Assembly: GCA_031281685.1 (NCBI GenBank)
Contig: JAITFA010000001.1
Location: 1 to 11,302, forward strand
DNA from: Treponema sp.
GTDB lineage: Bacteria > Spirochaetota > Spirochaetia > Treponematales > Breznakiellaceae
Reading direction: 5' to 3'
Length of the DNA stretch: 11,302 bases
Shown here: positions 1 through 5,747 of the stretch, piece by piece
Position numbering within the stretch: the stretch's first letter is position 1
Layout of the letters: each line of letters begins with the position of its first letter
Notes under the pieces: model-generated
Told to the model about the DNA's origin: nothing
Database searches by the model: none
Seen by the model: only the letters and a program-made list of their open reading frames with translations
Translations under genes and position numbers: made by a program

Positions 1-727
1 TTATACTTCCAAAACCACTACGGCGCAGTCTTGTATTTGGGGTTCCACGATATTTTATGTTACCAACTCCGGAAATATCCGCCGTCAAACTATCTACGGC
101 CCAAATAGCTACGGTGCCAATACCGCTAATCTGAATGGAAGCATTGTTTATTTTAAAGTCTTCCCCGTTAAACTTACAAGCTCCGAAAATATTGACTTCC
201 GCATCTTTGCTAGCTCCAATTATGGTAAATGTTCCGGCTCCATTAACCCTAGCGGAAAAATTCTCACATTCTATGTTACCATCTATTTCTCCAGCTCCAT
301 TGATTTCTATCGAAAATGATGAAACTTTTAGTTTATCAATTATTTCGACTTTCCCAACAGCATCAATTGAAATACCGGACATTTTAGGGCTATAAATATC
401 GACAATAAAATCATTTGCCAGCCTTCTTGTTGTTTCAATCTCCAATACATTGTTAGTTGCATTAATTTCAACATATTGGTTTAAATTGGAATCAATAGCA
501 AGACTTAAACGATATTCTTCACTTGAATGAATACGGACTATGCTTTTTCCGTCAGAACCATTATTGTTTGAAGAGGCAGTGGTTATCTGTATTTTCTCAA
601 AAGCCGGCATGGTTCTATCAGATATTACGGTATCTCCATTACCCCTTATACTGTCGTAATTAGCGGAGGCACACATCGTGGAAACCGCTATTATGAAAAT
701 GAGATTAAACAAAACAAATTTTTTCAT
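1..727 (-). CDS. Exported DUF2807 (head GIN domain) protein, 3' end cut by window edge
   Basis: Reading the minus strand from ATG at 727 gives an open frame of 242 codons that runs off the window with no stop. It begins with a signal peptide (MKK, then a hydrophobic stretch to about residue 18) with a likely signal peptidase I site after A-S-A at residue 22. Cys19 is preceded by T-M, a poor lipobox, so a lipoprotein is less likely. The segment at 27-47 (IRGNG...FEKIQI) matches the usual DUF2807 opening. From residue 139 there are short beta-rung repeats ending in Gly-x-Gly: NGAG (143-146, 162-165), FGAC (181-184), SGIG (201-204), SGVG (219-222) and SGFG (237-240), as expected for the right-handed beta-helix fold of this family. 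The last repeat suggests only a few residues are missing. AAGGAG (734-739) lies 6 nt before the ATG. Family function is poorly known (proposed cell-surface or adhesin role), so no specific function is assigned. The gene is visibly more AT-rich than its neighbours, which may indicate transfer. Confidence 0.85.
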   Translation of the reverse strand, partial: MKKFVLFNLIFIIAVSTMCASANYDSIRGNGDTVISDRTMPAFEKIQITTASSNNNGSDGKSIVRIHSSEEYRLSLAIDSNLNQYVEINATNNVLEIETTRRLANDFIVDIYSPKMSGISIDAVGKVEIIDKLKVSSFSIEINGAGEIDGNIECENFSARVNGAGTFTIIGASKDAEVNIFGACKFNGEDFKINNASIQISGIGTVAIWAVDSLTADISGVGNIKYRGTPNTRLRRSGFGSI

Positions 728-747
728 ATCAAACTCCTTGATGTTTA

Positions 748-776
748 AGTATGAATCAAGATTTGTTCTTTATCAA
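748..776 (-). promoter_or_regulatory. Putative sigma70-type promoter of the DUF2807 gene
   Basis: On the minus strand a -35-like TTGATA (771-776) and a -10-like CATACT (748-753) are separated by exactly 17 bp (754-770). They lie about 20 bp upstream of the start codon at 727, with an AAGGAG ribosome-binding site at 734-739. The -10 box matches the consensus at only 4 of 6 positions, and the region is AT-rich, so this is a plausible rather than firm call. It implies that the gene is transcribed separately from the hydrogenase operon, whose terminator lies just upstream. Confidence 0.45.
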
Positions 777-867
777 GTATCTTTGCAATTTTATTGGAAA
801 AAATGTAAGCCTCATGTCCTCTAACTTCTTTATTGCCGGGGCCTGTTTACGCGGCTGCTTAGCGTAC

Positions 868-916
868 ACAAAAGCGCCGTTCCACACAGCGGGATTTACC
901 CCGCGGCAGAACGGCG
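868..916 (-). terminator. Intrinsic terminator of the hndACD operon
   Basis: Read on the minus strand, 8 nt after the hndD stop, an 8-bp stem pairs CGCCGTTC with GAACGGCG (plus-strand arms 875-882 and 909-916). Inside it is a second stem of GCGGG/CCCGC (889-893 and 900-904) with a 6-nt loop. It is followed by a short U-tract (TTTTGT on the minus strand, 868-873). The stacked two-stem hairpin with internal bulges is a good Rho-independent terminator, though the U-tract is short. Just beyond it lies a weaker imperfect inverted repeat (845-852 with 862-869, 7 of 8 bases pairing). Confidence 0.8.
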
Positions 917-923
917 GGATTCG

Positions 924-2675
924 TTATTTCAGGTACAGCGGGCGTTCCACATACTTCGTGTGCAGCAGCTCGTGCGCCTTATGTCCATTCGGCTCGCCGA
1001 GGAACTCCTTATACACCTGCTGGATAAAGGGGTTCTGGTGCGAACAGCGATACTGGGACTGGGCGTCGTCGGTGTAGAGACCAGCGGCGCGTTTGGTGCG
1101 GATGTCGTCAACACAGCCGTAAGGTTGGCCACCGCCAGCGACACAACCGCCACGGCACGCCATCACCTCGATAAAGTGGTAGGGCGGCTCTTTACCGGCT
1201 TTGCGCGCATCGCGGATTTCATTCAGTACGGCGGCAATGTTGCCCATCTGATGCGCAACCGCTATGCGAAGTTTCTTGCCGTTGATGTCGATCTCAGTGG
1301 ACTTCACGCCCTCAAGACCGCGCACGGGCGTCAGGTTCACGTCGCTGAGTTCCTGCTTGGTGATGAGGTAGTAGGCGCTGCGAACAGCCGCTTCCATCAC
1401 GCCGCCGGTTGCGCCGAAAATCGTGCCTGCGCCAGTATAAGGGCCAAGGGGGTTATCGGCTTCTTCATCCGGCAGGTCGAGTATCTGAATACCAGCCTGC
1501 TTGATCATGCGGGCAAGTTCACGGGTCGTGATCGAAATGTCCACGTCATAGCCATAACCCGCGCTCTTCATGTCGTCGTTGCGCTGAGTCTCCCACTTCT
1601 TGGCGGTACAGGGCATCACTGACACCGAGTAGACCGTCGCCGGGTCTACGCCGGCTTTCTGCGCCCAATATGCCTTGATCATCGCGCCCATTATCTGCTG
1701 GGGCGACTTCGCGGTAGAGAAGTTCGGAATCATGTCCGTGTAATACTTCTCCATGTAGTCAACCCACGCGGGGCAACAGCTCGTGATGAGCGGTAGGTCG
1801 CCGCTGTTGGTGAGGCGCTTCACCAGTTCAGTGCCTTCTTCCATTATAGTGAGGTCTGCGGAGAAGTTCGTATCAAACACGGTCTTGAAACCGAGTCTGC
1901 GGAGCGCGGCGTAGATTTTCTTGGTGACAAGCGCGCCGGGTTCCAAGCCGAACTCTTCGGCAAGCGCGACACGCACCGCAGGGGCAATTTGTACCACTGT
2001 ATGCACGTTGGTTTTTTGGAGTGCGTTCCACACGTTTACCGTGTCGTCGCGCTCGTAGATGGCGCCAACCGGACAATGCGCGGCGCACTGACCGCACTTG
2101 ATGCAGGGACTGTCGCCAAACGCGGTGTCCGCGGCGCTGGCTATGCGTCCACTGAAGCCGCGTCCGAGGAATTCAAGCGCCCACACGTTCTGCACGGACT
2201 GGCAGACCTTTACGCAACGGCCACACCGCACACACTTTTCAGGGTTAAGCACGATGGCGGGGTTAGTGTCGTCAATGGGGAGCTTGTTAAGCAGTTTGGC
2301 GAAGGGGCTTTCGCGGATGCCAAACTCTTCGGCGAGGGTTTGCAGCTCGCAACTGCCGTTGCGAGGACACTGGAGACAGTCGTTGGGGTGGTTGGACAGG
2401 ATGAGTTCAACCACTGTGCGACGAACCTCAATGAGTTCAGGGTCGTGGGTAACGATGTCCATGTTCTCCGCGACAGCGGTGGTACAGGCTCGCGCCATGC
2501 GAGGGCTGCCGGGACCAGCGGTTCGCACGATGCAGAGGCCGCAGGAACCCCACGGGGGAAGGTCAGGGTTATAGCAGAGGGTCGGAATCTTGATGTTGAC
2601 CTTCTTTGCCGCATCAAGAATCGAGGTTCCTTCCTCAACTTGAAGCGCTATGCCGTTTATCTTGCAATTTACCAT
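924..2675 (-). CDS. hndD: [FeFe]-hydrogenase catalytic subunit, HndD/HydA type (583 aa)
   Basis: Catalytic subunit of a cytoplasmic NAD(P)-linked [FeFe] hydrogenase, carrying out 2H+ + 2e- to H2 reversibly at the H-cluster. In order it has: a plant-type [2Fe-2S] domain (Cys34, 45, 48, 64); a NuoG-like His/Cys [4Fe-4S] site (His96, Cys100, 103, 109); a 2x[4Fe-4S] ferredoxin domain (Cys148/151/154/158 and Cys191/194/197/201); then the H domain with all three signatures, TSCCPAW (298-304, Cys300/301), MPCTAKKWE (354-362, Cys356) and EVMACRGGCVAGGGQP (503-518, Cys507/511). A small-subunit-like tail ends near LLHTKY (570-575). All H-cluster ligands are present, so it should be active. The 583-aa length matches HndD of Desulfovibrio; it lacks the extra C-terminal [2Fe-2S] domain of Thermotoga HydA. 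I chose the ATG at 2675 because AAGGAG lies 9 nt upstream and homologues start at MVxCxINGxx; the longer open frame to 2762 would run into hndC. It is the last gene of the operon, 13 bp after hndC. Confidence 0.97.
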   Translation of the reverse strand: MVNCKINGIALQVEEGTSILDAAKKVNIKIPTLCYNPDLPPWGSCGLCIVRTAGPGSPRMARACTTAVAENMDIVTHDPELIEVRRTVVELILSNHPNDCLQCPRNGSCELQTLAEEFGIRESPFAKLLNKLPIDDTNPAIVLNPEKCVRCGRCVKVCQSVQNVWALEFLGRGFSGRIASAADTAFGDSPCIKCGQCAAHCPVGAIYERDDTVNVWNALQKTNVHTVVQIAPAVRVALAEEFGLEPGALVTKKIYAALRRLGFKTVFDTNFSADLTIMEEGTELVKRLTNSGDLPLITSCCPAWVDYMEKYYTDMIPNFSTAKSPQQIMGAMIKAYWAQKAGVDPATVYSVSVMPCTAKKWETQRNDDMKSAGYGYDVDISITTRELARMIKQAGIQILDLPDEEADNPLGPYTGAGTIFGATGGVMEAAVRSAYYLITKQELSDVNLTPVRGLEGVKSTEIDINGKKLRIAVAHQMGNIAAVLNEIRDARKAGKEPPYHFIEVMACRGGCVAGGGQPYGCVDDIRTKRAAGLYTDDAQSQYRCSHQNPFIQQVYKEFLGEPNGHKAHELLHTKYVERPLYLK

Positions 2676-2684
2676 AGTCTTTTT

Positions 2685-2690
2685 CTCCTT
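2685..2690 (-). promoter_or_regulatory. Ribosome-binding site of hndD (fixes the start codon)
   Basis: Minus-strand AAGGAG sits 9 nt before the ATG at 2675 and overlaps the hndC stop codon TAA (2689-2691). This supports the internal ATG over the upstream one at 2762 and suggests translational coupling of hndD to hndC. Confidence 0.75.
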
Positions 2691-4563
2691 ACGCCTTGAC
2701 AATGGCGCCGAATTTACAATTCCTGAAACATTCGCCGCACTTGATACACTTGCTCTGATCAATGACGTGGACTTTCTTCACCTCGCCAGCGATACAGTTG
2801 ACCGGACAACGCTTGGCGCAGAGCGTGCAGCCCTTGCACTTTTCCGCCACGACCTCGTAACGCAGGAGCTTCTTACACTTGCCTGCGCGACATTTTTTGT
2901 CGTTGATATGCTCAAGGTACTCGTCCCTAAAGTTCTTCACTGTGGACAGGGTGGGATTCGCCGCCGTGGAACCGAGCGCACAGAGCGACGCCTTGGTCAT
3001 GGCTTTACCGATGGCTTCCAGTTTGTCGAGGTCAGCCTCTTCGCCGTTGCCTGACGTGATCTTGTTGAGGATCGTCAGTATTTGGCTGGTACCAATACGG
3101 CAGGGCGAACACTTGCCGCAGGACTCGTCAACGCAGAAGTCCATGTAGAAACGCGCCACGTCTACCACGCAGTCATCTTCGTCCATAACGATCATGCCGC
3201 CCGAACCCATCATGGAACCCATGAGGGTGAGTTGCTTGAAGTCAATGGGGGTATCCAGCGCCGCTTCGGTCAAAATACCGCCGGATGGACCGCCGGTCTG
3301 CACGCCCTTGAACTTTTTGCCGTTCTTGATGCCGCCGCCGATGTCAAAGATGATCTCGCGCAGGGTTGTACCCATTGGCACCTCAACAAGACCGGAGTTC
3401 TGCACCTTGCCGGTGAGGGCAAAAACTTTTGTGCCTTTGGAATCCTCTGTTCCCATTGAGGCGAACCACGCGCCGCCTTTGGTGAGTATCGCGGGAATGT
3501 TTGCGTACGTCTCGACGTTGTTGATAACCGTCGGCTTAGCCCAGAGCCCGGAAAAGGCTGGAAAAGGAGGCTTTGGCGTGGGCATACCGCGCTGACCTTC
3601 GACTGAGCGCATGAGCGCTGTTTCCTCGCCGCAGACAAACGCGCCCGCGCCAAGGCGTATCTCGATGTCAAAGTCAAAGCCTGAGCCTAGAATGTCCTTG
3701 CCGAGTAAGCCGTATTCTTTCGCCTGCTTCAAAGCGATTTCAAGACGGTTTACCGCCAGTGGGTATTCCGCTCGGATATACACAAAGCCTTGATTAGAGC
3801 CAATGGTCTTGCCGCAGATCGTCATGGCTTCGATGACGGAATGAGGATCGCCTTCAATCGTAGAACGGTCCATGTACGCGCCCGGATCGCCCTCGTCGGC
3901 GTTACAGACCACGTACTTCACGTCGTTCTGCACCTTGCGGGTAGTATCCCACTTCATCCAGGTGGGAAAGCCCGCGCCGCCGCGTCCGCGAAGTCCCGAT
4001 GTTTTGAGCTCGCCGATGATGTATTCCGGCTGCCATTCAAAGAGCGCCCTCTCAAGGCTCCCGTACCCGTCGCCGTGAGCGATGTACTCGTGAATGTCCT
4101 CTGGATTGAGGACGCCGCAATTCCGCAGAACCACGCGCACCTGCTTTTGATAGAAACCGATAGGCGGCAGGTCCGCAAGCGCGGAGCCGCTCGCAGCGGC
4201 AACCTTTCCCTCGGCGTCTTTGTACATAAGGCGCGTAAGTTCTTTCCCGCCAATCACTTGTTCAGCGATGATGTCCTTAGCGTCCTCCGGTTTTACTTCG
4301 ACATAAAACGAATTTTCCGGCAGGACTTTGACGATAGGCCCTTTCTCGCAGAACCCGAAACAGCCGGTCTTGATAACCTGCACCTTGTCGGACACGCCCT
4401 GTTTCTTGGCTTCCTCGATGAGTTCCTCGTAAATCTCGACGCCCTTGTTTGACTGACAGGCGGTTCCGCCGCAGGTCATGATGTAATGACATCCGGGCTT
4501 TCTGAAAACAGCGCTTTGAGCTTCCCGCAGTTGATGCAGGCCCTCTCTGGTCAGTTTTGCCAT
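2689..4563 (-). CDS. hndC: Hydrogenase NAD(P)H/flavin subunit, HndC/HydB type, NuoF-like (624 aa)
   Basis: Flavin-containing electron-input subunit that links NAD(P)(H) to the hydrogenase and, in bifurcating homologues, splits electrons between NAD and ferredoxin. An N-terminal thioredoxin-like [2Fe-2S] domain (Cys31, Cys36, Cys68, Cys72) corresponds to HndB of four-subunit enzymes and is fused here. The NuoF core follows, with the FMN loop GRGGAGFP (193-200), NADH-site motif GAGAFVCGEETAL (305-317) and the N3-type [4Fe-4S] ligands Cys482, 485, 488 (SCGKCSPCR) and Cys528. A C-terminal 2x[4Fe-4S] ferredoxin domain has CxxCxxCxxxCP (Cys576/579/582/586) and CxxCxxCxxxC (606/609/612/616). His552, Cys558 and Cys563 (perhaps with Cys465) sit where I recall a zinc site in Thermotoga HydB structures; this is an inference. 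At 624 aa it has the full length of HydB. The ATG at 4563 follows an AAGGGGG site that overlaps the hndA stop, an 11-bp gap. NAD versus NADP preference cannot be read from the sequence. Confidence 0.97.
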   Translation of the reverse strand: MAKLTREGLHQLREAQSAVFRKPGCHYIMTCGGTACQSNKGVEIYEELIEEAKKQGVSDKVQVIKTGCFGFCEKGPIVKVLPENSFYVEVKPEDAKDIIAEQVIGGKELTRLMYKDAEGKVAAASGSALADLPPIGFYQKQVRVVLRNCGVLNPEDIHEYIAHGDGYGSLERALFEWQPEYIIGELKTSGLRGRGGAGFPTWMKWDTTRKVQNDVKYVVCNADEGDPGAYMDRSTIEGDPHSVIEAMTICGKTIGSNQGFVYIRAEYPLAVNRLEIALKQAKEYGLLGKDILGSGFDFDIEIRLGAGAFVCGEETALMRSVEGQRGMPTPKPPFPAFSGLWAKPTVINNVETYANIPAILTKGGAWFASMGTEDSKGTKVFALTGKVQNSGLVEVPMGTTLREIIFDIGGGIKNGKKFKGVQTGGPSGGILTEAALDTPIDFKQLTLMGSMMGSGGMIVMDEDDCVVDVARFYMDFCVDESCGKCSPCRIGTSQILTILNKITSGNGEEADLDKLEAIGKAMTKASLCALGSTAANPTLSTVKNFRDEYLEHINDKKCRAGKCKKLLRYEVVAEKCKGCTLCAKRCPVNCIAGEVKKVHVIDQSKCIKCGECFRNCKFGAIVKA

Positions 4564-4574
4564 TGTATACCCCC

Positions 4575-5057
4575 TTATTTGTATTTCTCGAAAATTTTAG
4601 GAAGCTGAGACTTGGTTAGCTTGCCATACGTCTCGTTCCCGATGGTCATAACCGGCGCCAGCCCGCAACAGCCTATGCACCGAACCGGGTCCACGGAGAA
4701 AAGCCCGTCCGCAGTAACCTCATCCTCTTTGATCTTGAGCATGTCCCTCGCTTCTTCAATGAGATCGCCGCCGCCTTTGAGGTAGCAGGCGGTTCCGAGA
4801 CACACGGAAACCTTGTGTTTACCCGGCTTGCTTGTTTTGAAGAAGTGGTAAAACGTAACCACGCCGTAGATGCGAGCCAGCGGGATGCCGGTGAGTACAG
4901 CGAGTTTTTCCGCCGCCTGCCGTGAGATAAACCCATAGGTCTCTTGGGTCTTGTGCAGCATCATGATGAGACTGCCCGGTTTGACCTTCCATTCGTCGAT
5001 GAACGCCAGCAGTTCCGGCGGGAATTCAATGACTTCCCCGCTTTGCGCTTGTGTCAT
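4575..5057 (-). CDS. hndA: Hydrogenase [2Fe-2S] subunit, HndA/HydC type, NuoE-like (160 aa)
   Basis: Small electron-transfer subunit of the trimeric hydrogenase and homologue of complex I NuoE (24 kDa). An N-terminal helical part (residues about 12-75, including YGFIS and IYGVVTFYHFF) precedes a thioredoxin-like domain. This domain binds one [2Fe-2S] cluster through Cys86, Cys91 (CLGTAC), Cys127 and Cys131 (CIGCC, with an additional Cys130). The length matches Thermotoga HydC (about 160 aa). A strong GGAGGT (5064-5069) lies 6 nt before the ATG. It is the first gene of the operon and is followed after 11 bp by hndC, so the three subunits should be made together. Confidence 0.97.
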   Translation of the reverse strand: MTQAQSGEVIEFPPELLAFIDEWKVKPGSLIMMLHKTQETYGFISRQAAEKLAVLTGIPLARIYGVVTFYHFFKTSKPGKHKVSVCLGTACYLKGGGDLIEEARDMLKIKEDEVTADGLFSVDPVRCIGCCGLAPVMTIGNETYGKLTKSQLPKIFEKYK

Positions 5058-5087
5058 AGTAGTACCTCCATTCGTATTGGAAAATTG

Positions 5088-5111
5088 GATAAAATTTATC
5101 TTATAAAAGAT
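5088..5111. repeat. Short inverted repeats in the hndA leader
   Basis: GATAAA (5088-5093) and TTTATC (5095-5100) form a 13-bp palindrome around a single A. It abuts a second inverted repeat, ATCTT (5098-5102) with AAGAT (5107-5111). TTTATCTT also occurs as a direct repeat at 5095-5102 and 5120-5127. These lie between the predicted hnd start site and the hndA ribosome-binding site. The stretch is very AT-rich, so chance is a real possibility; an accessory operator or weak leader hairpin is the alternative. Confidence 0.3.
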
Positions 5112-5117
5112 GCCTCC

Positions 5118-5146
5118 ATTTTATCTTTATTGAGCAATTTGCACAA
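5118..5146 (-). promoter_or_regulatory. Putative promoter of the hndACD operon
   Basis: On the minus strand TTGTGC (5141-5146) and TAAAAT (5118-5123, 5 of 6 to consensus) are spaced by 17 bp. The predicted start near 5111 gives a leader of about 54 nt before the hndA ATG at 5057. The -35 box is weak (3 of 6), as would fit a regulated promoter, and it overlaps a near-palindrome. Confidence 0.5.
5130..5146. promoter_or_regulatory. 17-bp near-palindrome, candidate operator on the hnd promoter
   Basis: TTGAGCAATTTGCACAA has 7 of 8 arm positions pairing around a central T. It covers the -35 box and part of the spacer of the hnd promoter, the classic position for a repressor. The TTG...CAA ends recall redox-regulator sites such as Rex (TTGTGAA-type half-sites), but the inner bases differ from that consensus. 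The identity of any regulator is therefore only an inference. Confidence 0.4.
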
Positions 5147-5180
5147 GCTAAGTTTTTCTATTTATTAGCCTCGAAATGAC

Positions 5181-5208
5181 TTGACAATGTTGGAGAGTTT
5201 CGGATAAC
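5181..5208 (+). promoter_or_regulatory. Promoter of the rimP-nusA-infB operon
   Basis: A perfect -35 TTGACA (5181-5186) is followed after 16 bp by GATAAC (5203-5208), 4 of 6 to the -10 consensus. Transcription would start near 5215, about 75 nt before the rimP ATG. It is divergent from the hnd promoter, with about 35 bp between the two -35 boxes. Confidence 0.6.
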
Positions 5209-5242
5209 GTGCAAGTGACAGTCGGAGATTCATTGAGGCAAC

Positions 5243-5268
5243 AAAGGGTCGTTCGGCGACCCTTTTTT
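5243..5268 (+). terminator. Intrinsic terminator in the leader of the rimP-nusA operon
   Basis: AAAGGGTCG (5243-5251) and CGACCCTTT (5257-5265) form a stem with a GC-rich 6-bp core extended by three A-T pairs. The loop is TTCGG, and six T residues (5263-5268) follow directly. This is a textbook Rho-independent terminator. No plus-strand gene precedes it in the divergent region, so it can act only on transcripts from the promoter at 5181-5208. It ends 22 nt before rimP. It is best explained as a leader attenuator, or as the end of a roughly 54-nt short transcript. Confidence 0.85.
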
Positions 5269-5290
5269 ATTATCACTGGAAAGGAAGAGT

Positions 5291-5743
5291 ATGCGATTTA
5301 CCCCAAGAGAAGAGGACCCCTTGTTTGACTGGGTTGAGGCTGTAACGCGAGGTCTGGGCTTGTCCCTTATTGAGCTGTCTGTGTCTCGTCACAAGGGGAG
5401 CGTGCAGGTTAGGGCTACGATTTATAAAGCAGGAAGCGTTGGGCTTGAAGACTGCTCGCGGGTGCATCGTGCGATGTTACCCCGTCTGGAACTGGCCTTT
5501 CCTGAGGTGGAACTCTTTGTAGAGGTCTCGTCGCCCGGAATTGATCGTGTTATCAAGGACGCTTCTGAATTTGCGTATTACAAGGGGCGCTGGGTGAAGT
5601 GTTATAGGACCGATATTTCCGAGTGGTCGCGTGGCGTTCTTGTTGACGCTGATGAAAAGCGTCTGGTGTTGAATGCTGATGGAAAAGCTAGTGATATACC
5701 ATATAATGTTATCGCTAAGGCGAAGTTGGATTGGGAGGTGTAA
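5291..5743 (+). CDS. rimP: Ribosome maturation factor RimP (150 aa)
   Basis: RimP assists maturation of the 30S ribosomal subunit. The protein has the two-domain family layout: an N-terminal alpha/beta domain (about 8-85) with the hallmark VEVSSPGIDR (77-86), then an Sm-like C-terminal domain (about 88-150) starting near FAYYKGRWVKCY. The length fits the family (about 150 aa). The ATG at 5291 follows AAGGA (5281-5285) by 5 nt. It is the first gene of the operon, and the stop is only 4 nt before the nusA GTG. The hallmark usually reads SSPGLDRPL; here it is SSPGIDRVI, a minor variation. Confidence 0.95.
   Translation: MRFTPREEDPLFDWVEAVTRGLGLSLIELSVSRHKGSVQVRATIYKAGSVGLEDCSRVHRAMLPRLELAFPEVELFVEVSSPGIDRVIKDASEFAYYKGRWVKCYRTDISEWSRGVLVDADEKRLVLNADGKASDIPYNVIAKAKLDWEV
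5733..5738 (+). promoter_or_regulatory. Ribosome-binding site of nusA (selects the GTG start)
   Basis: GGGAGG lies inside the 3' end of rimP, 9 nt before GTG at 5748. The in-frame ATG at 5760 would be 21 nt away and upstream ATGs lie inside rimP, so GTG is the best start. The overlap suggests translational coupling of nusA to rimP. Confidence 0.7.
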
Positions 5744-5747
5744 GTTC

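Noticed and set aside
135..395. 86-codon plus-strand open frame at the window start
   Set aside because: It is the antisense of the DUF2807 gene, which has a signal peptide, family repeats and a ribosome-binding site on the minus strand.
728..923. Possible small gene or RNA gene in the hnd-DUF2807 intergenic region
   Set aside because: Only a terminator, a weak inverted repeat and a promoter can be recognised; the plus-strand frame at 751-1077 runs through the terminator into hndD antisense.
960..1622. 220-codon plus-strand open frame opposite hndD
   Set aside because: It lies antisense to the H-cluster domain of a clearly real gene, resembles no known protein, and is expected from the GC-rich third positions of hndD.
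1989..2699. 236-codon plus-strand open frame opposite the 5' half of hndD
   Set aside because: Antisense shadow over the Fe-S domains. Its composition follows from the complementary strand and it lacks a convincing ribosome-binding site.
2676..2762. 29-codon N-terminal extension of hndD to the ATG at 2762
   Set aside because: It would overlap the ferredoxin domain of hndC, it does not look like any hydrogenase N-terminus, and a good ribosome-binding site serves the ATG at 2675.
3790..4452. 220-codon plus-strand open frame opposite hndC
   Set aside because: Antisense shadow of the N-terminal and FMN-binding parts of hndC, with no recognisable motif.
5209..5330. Possible leader-peptide frame starting with GTG at 5209 and running through the leader terminator into rimP
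   Set aside because: The start is upstream of or at the predicted transcription start, there is no ribosome-binding site, and no amino-acid-specific codon run suggests translational attenuation.
5673..5747. 25-codon N-terminal extension of nusA into rimP
   Set aside because: The upstream ATGs lie within rimP coding sequence and the extra residues do not resemble NusA; GTG at 5748 is well placed behind GGGAGG.
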